The notes under the pieces are model-generated. The model was not told the DNA's origin and made no database searches. It saw only the letters and a list, made by a program, of their open reading frames with translations. The translations under genes and the position numbers were made by a program. From Hortaea werneckii (lineage: Eukaryota; Ascomycota; Dothideomycetes; Mycosphaerellales; Teratosphaeriaceae), in assembly GCA_037044905.1 (NCBI GenBank), contig JBAOKB010000061.1:124001-188000 (forward strand): a stretch of DNA of 64,000 nt. The letters run 5' to 3'. This document shows positions 58,247 through 64,000 of the stretch, piece after piece (position 1 is the stretch's first letter; every line of letters begins with the position of its first letter).

Positions 58247-59236
58247 TCACATCTTGGCGGATGCAGGAGATATCTTACTTACTCCGTCCACCGAACCAGG
58301 TCTCTGGAACGTCTCCAGCGCACGTCTAGCGATCTGATCGCCCCACTCCTGAGTGAAATGGCCTCCGTCTTCAACAGCCATCCAGTGGCAGCCATTCTTC
58401 CACATCCGCGCCAGATCCTTCATCACCGGCTCGCCAAGCACGGGGTCCTTCAGCCCGCAAGCCATGAAGACATCCTCCGCCTTCCACTGATTCGACGTGG
58501 CATACATGCGAGCGCTCTCCTTTGAAATTTCCACCCCCTCCATGGAAGGGTCAGTCATCACCAAGTTTGGGAACCGGCGCACACCAGACTTGAAACTCTT
58601 ATCGGGGAAAGGCGCGTTATATGCATCAGCCTCAGCCTGAGTTAAATGAGGGCAAGATCGTTTCATCAGGGCTCCAATATCCATGTCCGGCGTACGGTTG
58701 TTGTATGCTCTCCATTGGGTGAAACCTTCAGAAGGCACTTTGCCCACAGCTAGAGATGTATTCATGACAATGAAGCGCTTGAAACGCCATGGGAAAGCGA
58801 TCGGTAAAGTCAAGCCGAGTAGGCCGCCCCAGTCTTGCACAATCAGCGTGATGTTGCGTAGATCCAGTTTCTCGATGAAGTAGAGTAGTGAGTCGCGGTG
58901 GAATGTGTAAGTGTATTCTTCCTCTCGTGTTGGTTTTGATGATCTACCAAAGCCAAAGAGGTCCGGTGCAACGACCCTCCGAGGTTGCTGTTGAGCTTTA
59001 GAAGTTTGGTGTCCTAGCAAGACGGGGATCATTCGTCGATAGAGGTAAGACCACGTTGGTTGTCCGTGGAGACAGAGGTAGACTTCGTCCTCTCCCTTTG
59101 AAGAGCTCTCGCTCCTCTCGTCAATGTAGGCCATCTGGAGGGACCCATTTTCCAGATACCGCGGCTGGTACGGGAAGTCCGGAAGATTGTTGAAACGGCT
59201 CGAAGGCGTTTGCACGGAAGGAATGTTTTCAGCCAT
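58247..59236 (-). CDS. Haloalkane dehalogenase-like alpha/beta hydrolase
   Basis: Single exon, 329 residues from the ATG at 59236 (the longer frame begins with a non-ATG codon). Fold and catalytic points of the dehalogenase branch: oxyanion loop LCLHGQPTWSYLYRRMIPVL, PDLFGFGRSSKPT, nucleophile elbow with Asp in VQDWGGLLG and the halide-type Trp beside it, a second acid in CGLKDPVLG, and catalytic His in VEDGGHFTQEWG. An Asp nucleophile (not Ser) places it with DhlA/LinB-type dehalogenases or close epoxide hydrolases. The physiological substrate in fungi is not known. No signal peptide. It converges on the membrane protein gene. Confidence 0.9.
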   Translation of the reverse strand: MAENIPSVQTPSSRFNNLPDFPYQPRYLENGSLQMAYIDERSESSSKGEDEVYLCLHGQPTWSYLYRRMIPVLLGHQTSKAQQQPRRVVAPDLFGFGRSSKPTREEEYTYTFHRDSLLYFIEKLDLRNITLIVQDWGGLLGLTLPIAFPWRFKRFIVMNTSLAVGKVPSEGFTQWRAYNNRTPDMDIGALMKRSCPHLTQAEADAYNAPFPDKSFKSGVRRFPNLVMTDPSMEGVEISKESARMYATSNQWKAEDVFMACGLKDPVLGEPVMKDLARMWKNGCHWMAVEDGGHFTQEWGDQIARRALETFQRPGSVDGVSKISPASAKM

Positions 59237-59560
59237 TGTTTCCACAGCCGCACCGAACGTATTTGGCCTCTGCTTCTTGTGTAAGCCTGCAGAATGATTT
59301 TGGAACAAAGAGTAGATGAACTTATAAATGGCATACGGATACGGATGGCGCGGAGTACGCCAAGCTTCTATATTCGACCGAGGAAGTCGTTCGGCTTGGG
59401 GTTCTTGGGACCCGACTTGCAAACGTCATGTGGAGCACGAAGCATCCCATCCATGTCGCCACCATCACAAGTTGCGTCTCTAGCGAGCACCTGGTGTAGC
59501 GAGCTGACATAAGTTGATCTCCTATTCATCATCTCTATCGCCCAAAGAGATCATCAAACA
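59237..59560. other. Divergent promoter, hydrolase / unrecognised protein
   Basis: 324 bases between opposite start codons; no other feature seen. Confidence 0.45.
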
Positions 59561-60325
59561 ATGGCCAAGTTACAGAAGAAAAGCATACAAGATTCGCCTG
59601 CAAGCAAAACCTACTCGGGCTCCTACTTCGAGCCGCCACCGCCACCGTCGTACGCCGAAGCCGCGGATCCCAAAACCGCACCACGCCCTACTGCAGGCCC
59701 AACCATCCACAAATTCGCCCGCCGGGGGATCCGCCGCACCGTCTCCGTCTCCTGCAACAACGTCGACCGCTTCACCTTCAAACCCTCCCGCACGCACGGC
59801 GCCAGCATCTGGATCTACCCAGGCAGCAGCCGACGGAAAACCCTCCCCTTCGGATGCCTAACCTTCGCAACCAACATCAGCGCCTTCTCGCTGCACTTCG
59901 CCGGACCGGAGGAAGGCTCGGCACCGACCGCGACGAACGTCCGCGCCCGCGCAGGCCACCCCCATCCCTCGGTATTCCCCTTCCAACCGCCGGCCAGCAT
60001 CTCGCAGGGCCGGAGCTACAACTGGACGCACCGCAAGGGGCGATTCCGACACACGAAATTCGGGCTCTCGGAGGAACTACCGATCGTGTACGACCTGACG
60101 ACCGGGGTGTACAATGAGCGGATGGCGTCGATCCGGCTGGCGAAGAAGTCGGTGCAGGGGGCGACGATGACGTGGTTTCTGGAGCCGGAGTCCGAGGTCG
60201 AGCAGGCGTTCTTGGTGCTTTCTGCTATTGGGGTGATGGCGCGGTTGGCGAGGGGGTTGGAGGCGGATGTGGATATTATGGCGGGGTTTGGAGGGTTCTT
60301 TTGGATGCCGGTTTTGGCTTCGTGA
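59561..60325 (+). CDS. Unrecognised 254-residue protein
   Basis: Single exon, complete. I do not recognise the family. Residues 1-55 are Pro/Ala-rich with a PPPPPSYAEA stretch, which contains a PPxY-type motif (PPSY) that could bind WW domains. Residues about 56-215 are predicted beta-rich with many basic patches (RRTVSVSCNNVDRFTFKPS; LPFGCLTFATNISAFSLHF; RKGRFRHTKFGLSE; MTWFLEPESEVEQAF). The C-terminus is hydrophobic with glycines (IMAGFGGFFWMPVLAS), possibly a membrane-dipping end. Codon use is strongly C-ending in the first two thirds, like other expressed genes here, which supports that it is real. Confidence 0.65.
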   Translation: MAKLQKKSIQDSPASKTYSGSYFEPPPPPSYAEAADPKTAPRPTAGPTIHKFARRGIRRTVSVSCNNVDRFTFKPSRTHGASIWIYPGSSRRKTLPFGCLTFATNISAFSLHFAGPEEGSAPTATNVRARAGHPHPSVFPFQPPASISQGRSYNWTHRKGRFRHTKFGLSEELPIVYDLTTGVYNERMASIRLAKKSVQGATMTWFLEPESEVEQAFLVLSAIGVMARLARGLEADVDIMAGFGGFFWMPVLAS

Positions 60326-61396
60326 GGGCTGACGATTGGGGCCTTTTGGGGCTAAATTGGCTGGCCGATCAGTTGTTTGGCGCTTATGTGGTTATGTTTT
60401 TGGTTGCGTTGAAAAGGGGCGTTGGTTTATGGGTGGATTTGCCGGCCAATTGGGTATTGGATCCAGGTCTCGAATTGGACGACCTGGCTACCCTGTATGA
60501 ATCTATGGGGCACGGAAGGAGGGTGCTTTTCGCTTTTGACGACATAATGCTTGGTCATTTCACGACAACAGATTGAGCATCTTGATTCGCTAGTACATGC
60601 TTTACGGCTTTTACTTCATTCTGGCCTTTTTTGACGATCTGTTTGGCCTGCAAAGCGGAGAGGCCGGGCCTGCATGTGGGCAATACTACCGCGATCCGAC
60701 CGACTCCATCTCTGTCTGTAAGTGACACTCTTAGACACGACCAGAGCTTTTCCGCGAACCAAAGAACCGGACGCCTCTACAGAATGGAACAAGTGTTCGT
60801 CTTAGCGGGCATTATCATAGACACCGGCCAGAGACCGTGATTCAAGCAGGGTCAATTCTTCTTCGCCACCCCACCGGAGACTTTCTGATGGATCTGCTGG
60901 TCTCTGTCCTCTAGGTCATGGTACTAGAGAGCAACACAGCTGCTCTCAATTGGCTTAGCGAATCGGTCGGTGCGCCAAAGTCAGACACATAAAAATCGGG
61001 CTCCAGGTGCGTCTCTTCAAAAGCTTCAGTGCCTTTACATGAGAGAGTGGAACAACTTCACCTCAGACTTCAGGAGTCCGGCGCTCTCCCCAGGATGACC
61101 TCTACATTCCTTACTTCAGGTCACGCAATAGATGAGCACCAAATAATGATAATGACCACTTCTTCATAATCCGTCTCAGTCTTGCTCTCCTCCGCTTGTC
61201 CTCCGGTCCATCAGTTTCAACCGAAGTCAGCAACAGCAAGCCAATGACAACGCACGGTATACTTCAAGCGTAAAGGGCATGTAGAGGAATCAAAAATTTT
61301 TTCTTCATATGGATTTCACATTCCGGGTATCTAAACAAACAACCTCATAGAAAACGACAGTCACCCCTCGCCAACTCTCCGAACACACAAACCCCC
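60326..61396. other. Intergenic 1.1 kb
   Basis: No gene recognised; it contains the 3' UTRs of the two flanking, converging genes. A short overlapping open frame at 60,172-60,576 is a shadow of the preceding gene. Confidence 0.45.
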
Positions 61397-61811
61397 CTAA
61401 GCCTTCTTCCACTGCCCAGCATTCTCCGCCCCCTTGCCCGCCGAATTGGCACCATCCTCCACGCCACCCGTGACAGACTGCAGCCCGTCTCCGACGGCTT
61501 TGGTGCCCGTGGTGCTGTTGATCGTCTCGCCGACGCCGCGGCCCGCGGTGCCGATGATGCCGCCGGCGGTTTTGGTTACGCCGCCTGCGAGGTTGCCGAG
61601 CTGTGGGGAGAGAGAGGAATGTTAGTTAGTAGATAGGTAGGAGGGGGGACAGAAGGATGTGTGAGTGGGTGGGTGGGTGGATGGATGTGGGGTAGGATAG
61701 GTAGGTAGGGGGATAGGGGGGGGGGGGGGGGGAAAGGAGGGGGAGACTTACGGTTGAAGTAACGCCCTTGGCTACACCTTGGGCGCCGGAGTCGTTGTTG
61801 TTGTTGTTCAT
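61397..61811 (-). CDS. Small Gly/Ala/Thr-rich hydrophilic protein (stress/LEA-like)
   Basis: Two exons, 61811-61752 and 61600-61397, give 87 residues: MNNNNNDSGAQGVAKGVTST, then after the intron LGNLAGGVTKTAGGIIGTAG, GVGETINSTTGTKAVGDGLQ and an ending NAGQWKKA. The imperfect repeats of Gly-x-Gly with Thr/Ala resemble small hydrophilic proteins made abundantly by fungi under stress or in conidia, and LEA-like amphipathic 11-mers; the role is inference. The 151-base intron carries a C-rich (CCAC)n-type minisatellite and, on the plus strand, a 17-base G run. Confidence 0.75.
61660..61732. repeat. (TGGG/GGAT/GGTA)n minisatellite ending in G17
   Basis: Tetranucleotide repeats GTGG, GGAT and GGTA followed by 17 G residues (61,716-61,732), inside the intron of the small Gly-rich gene. 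Confidence 0.85.
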
Positions 61812-63577
61812 TATGGTTTTCTTTCAAAGATTATTGAGCTCGCTGTTGCTGTGTTTTGATCCCAGGGTTAGCGAATAAGACTACGTATGGATTCAGGTCG
61901 CTCTACAGTCAAGCCAGCCATGCTAGACAGCGTAGGGAACATACATGTCTAGGTACCAAATAGTTGTCACTCTTGTTGAGACTACTTTCGTATAGAGTCT
62001 GATGAATTGGAATCGCTTTCTTAATCCTAACGACTTTGGCCTCTTCTTAAGTGCGCAAGCTGAAATCACGTAGGCAACGACGTTTGTATTATACACCAGA
62101 CATTAAAGGAAACGAACACGAGGTCTGACCCGCAATTGTGGCTACGTCAGGATCAGCAGCGGGTGACGTCGGTGTGGCGCAGGGAGGTATGGGTCAGCTA
62201 GTTTCCTTCTTGGGAAAACATCGTGATGGGAAGCTGGCGATTTGCTGGCCATGTAGGTCGAAGCACTACTTGGGTAGGAAGTGTGGGCTGCAAATGAGAT
62301 CGCGGGAAGAACAAGACTTGAGAAGACTTGAGAAGATAGTATTGTGGGGCGAATAGTGTTGGGCGCCCTGCGAGCGTACCGCTAGTATAGTACGCTTTCG
62401 AACCTTGCGCCTGGTTTAGGCAGGCACGCGTTCTGCTGTAGTTCATCAGCAGCTTTCAGCCTTAGTGAAGTCTCGATAGTATTAGGACGTTGGACTCTAC
62501 GTTCAAGTCTTGACATTGGACGGTACCTCCTATGATGCTTGGAGTCGATCGCGTTCCGCGACACTGTAAGCATCACGTCGCATCACGTCGCGTCGCTGCG
62601 CTGCGCGTCACAAGACGACAGTGGCAGTGGCAGTGGCAGTTCTGAGAGAGTATCTTTGATCCACGTCTTGGGAGGAGGTCAAGAGGGCTTTGGTGAAAAT
62701 GCAAGCACGTCTACACTAGAATCTCAAGCATTCTCGCCGTACACGCGCACGCGCGACGTTAAACGATGAGACGACAACGACGACTGCGAGTGAGGCCATG
62801 AGTGGCCCGCATTAATGTCGCATCGCAATGCATTCGGAATTCCTTCACCTACGCATCCATGGCCTTCTTGTCCCAAGAGGATAGTAGCGAATGAGGTTGA
62901 TTGAACTAACGGCTGATCAACAACAGTAAATTGATGTGGAAAACAGAGAGGATAAAAGGAAAGAACAAAAAAAAAAAAAAGAGCCAATACGCGTGTCTGT
63001 CATCGTTCATCAAGCCCACGAAATTGCGAAGCGCGCATCGAGGTAGAGGGATAGATGAGACTAGACCTACTCGGACTAGCGGGAGCAAGCGGAACAGCGA
63101 CAGCTGCAGGTGGGCAGAGATAAAAACATCGCCCATCGCCCATCGCCCGCCCGCCCACTCGACCGATTTGCGCCGACGACCACTGCATCTCCGCCCGCCT
63201 TAGTCAGCTGTAGCCTGTACTGCCTCGACTACCTAGGTACTGAACACCCCCGCACTAGGCTTGAAACAGCAGATCGCACCAGCCAGACGCAACAGTTGGG
63301 ATGTGGGGGTGCTGCGTCTCTATTTACCTTTGAACACAGAGAGCCGAAGAAAAAAAAATTACCTTACGCGAGTCATCGTCTCCATCCGCCCCTACGCTCC
63401 GCTGCGCTCCGCTGCGCTACGTCCGGGGCAAGACGGCAAGTCGCTTCTGCGCCTAATTTACTTCCTACCATCTTCGCTTGCATCGCGACTGGGTGGGTCG
63501 CACAGCGCTATCCACGCCTCAGGCATTCAGAGAGAACCGAGCAGGCCCTCGAGCTCTCCATCCTACCTCGAACGAAA
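61812..63577. other. Intergenic with short tandem repeats
   Basis: About 1.8 kb. Contains a tandem CATCACGTCG pair (62,571-62,590) with CGTCG/GCTGCG echoes, a (GTGGCA)n run at 62,621-62,640, a tandem GCTCCGCTGC repeat at 63,395-63,418 and a TACCTAGGTA palindrome at 63,230. No gene recognised. The last 300 bases serve as leader and promoter of the AT-hook gene. Confidence 0.5.
62571..62640. repeat. Short tandem repeats, CATCACGTCG and GTGGCA units
   Basis: Two perfect CATCACGTCG copies followed by degenerate CGTCG/CTGCG repeats, then about three GTGGCA units. The contained CACGTC and TCACGTCG resemble bZIP/CRE-type sites, but this may only reflect the repeat. Confidence 0.7.
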
Positions 63578-64000
63578 ATGGATCCATACCGACCTCAGTC
63601 ACCCCAACTCTCCTCCTACGCTCCGCAATCCCCCGACCTTTCCGGCCGACCTCAAAGTCCTGATCTCTCCGGCCAACCCGCACAGCCCGCCTTTGGAAGC
63701 TTCAACCCACTCCAGCAGCAACAGTCCCGATTCGGAGGAGCATTCGGTGGTTTCCATGGCGGTGGAGGAGGCGGCGGCGGTGGTGGTGGAATAAACTACC
63801 CGACTTCAGTCCCGCAACACGGCTATCAACAACCATACTACGACCCACACCAACACCAACACCAACATCATCATCAGATCATGGCCGCCGTCAAGACCGA
63901 AGACGGCGACTACTACCCAGATGCGGCTCCAACGAAACGACCACGCGGCCGCCCTCCCGGATCCGGGCGCAACCAACTCGCCACCAACTCATCCAACGGC
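63578..64000 (+). CDS. AT-hook protein, 5' part only (runs off the window)
   Basis: The first 141 codons are present from the ATG at 63578. The N-terminus holds near-repeats (SPQLSSYAPQSPDLSGRPQS), a Gln run, a Gly run of 11 (63,764-63,791 region) and a His/Gln-rich stretch coded by CAC/CAA repeats, followed by an acidic segment and an AT-hook core with PRGRPPGSG just before the edge. AT-hooks bind the minor groove of AT-rich DNA, so a chromatin or transcription role is inferred. Further domains lie outside. Confidence 0.8.
   Translation, partial: MDPYRPQSPQLSSYAPQSPDLSGRPQSPDLSGQPAQPAFGSFNPLQQQQSRFGGAFGGFHGGGGGGGGGGGINYPTSVPQHGYQQPYYDPHQHQHQHHHQIMAAVKTEDGDYYPDAAPTKRPRGRPPGSGRNQLATNSSNG

Noticed and set aside
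62340..62460. tRNA-like sequence (CTAGTATAGTACGC and TTCGAACC segments)
   Set aside because: Reminiscent of a D-arm and T-loop, but the T-stem and acceptor stem do not pair on either strand.
63261..63794. 177-codon plus-strand open frame overlapping the AT-hook gene start
   Set aside because: Out of frame with the repeat-rich AT-hook protein, which has the better start context and domain content.

Overview
The window is nuclear DNA of a filamentous ascomycete (Pezizomycotina, most likely a Dothideomycete; the class is inference). The supporting signs are many short GT-AG introns of about 45-65 bases, a HET-domain protein, a rhodopsin-type fungal 7TM protein, a fungal-style cytochrome P450, fungal PAG1/TAO3 and NCPR genes, and dispersed CCTAGG-centred palindromes in intergenic DNA. 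I can support 24 protein-coding genes. I found no rRNA, CRISPR array, intact transposon or convincing tRNA.

Left part (1-27 kb), mostly conserved housekeeping genes: the PAG1/TAO3 (Furry-type) cell-morphogenesis protein on the minus strand, running off the left edge; a two-RRM RNA-binding protein (minus); a head-to-head pair for mitochondrial energy production, complex I NDUFS4 (minus) and ATP synthase subunit f (plus), sharing about 180 bases; a long low-complexity protein; an ammonium transporter; and NADPH-cytochrome P450 reductase. Four of these (PAG1, the low-complexity protein, the transporter and the reductase) carry single-base frame breaks, nearly all in or beside short homopolymer runs. 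I read these as consensus errors rather than biology. No such break is evident in the well-defined genes to the right of 27 kb.

Middle (27-38 kb): a simple-sequence block with a 41-base G run lies between the converging reductase and RAD18 genes. It is followed by RAD18 (postreplication-repair E3 ligase), a GNAT acetyltransferase, a MACPF-domain protein, and an X-family DNA polymerase diverging from the MACPF gene with an apparent 5' overlap.

Right part (38-60 kb), accessory-looking: a GH43-like glycosidase, a type II membrane protein with a protein-kinase-like domain, a HET protein, formyltetrahydrofolate deformylase (the one clear housekeeping gene here), a small PD-(D/E)XK nuclease-like protein, a P450, a rhodopsin-type membrane protein, a 908-residue ankyrin protein, a multi-pass membrane protein, a haloalkane-dehalogenase-like hydrolase and an unrecognised protein. 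HET, MACPF, the nuclease-like protein and the ankyrin protein together suggest a self/non-self or defence theme. The P450, membrane protein and hydrolase could belong to a small metabolic cluster, although no PKS, NRPS or soluble terpene-synthase backbone gene is visible. The right end holds a small glycine-rich stress-like protein and the start of an AT-hook protein that runs off the edge.
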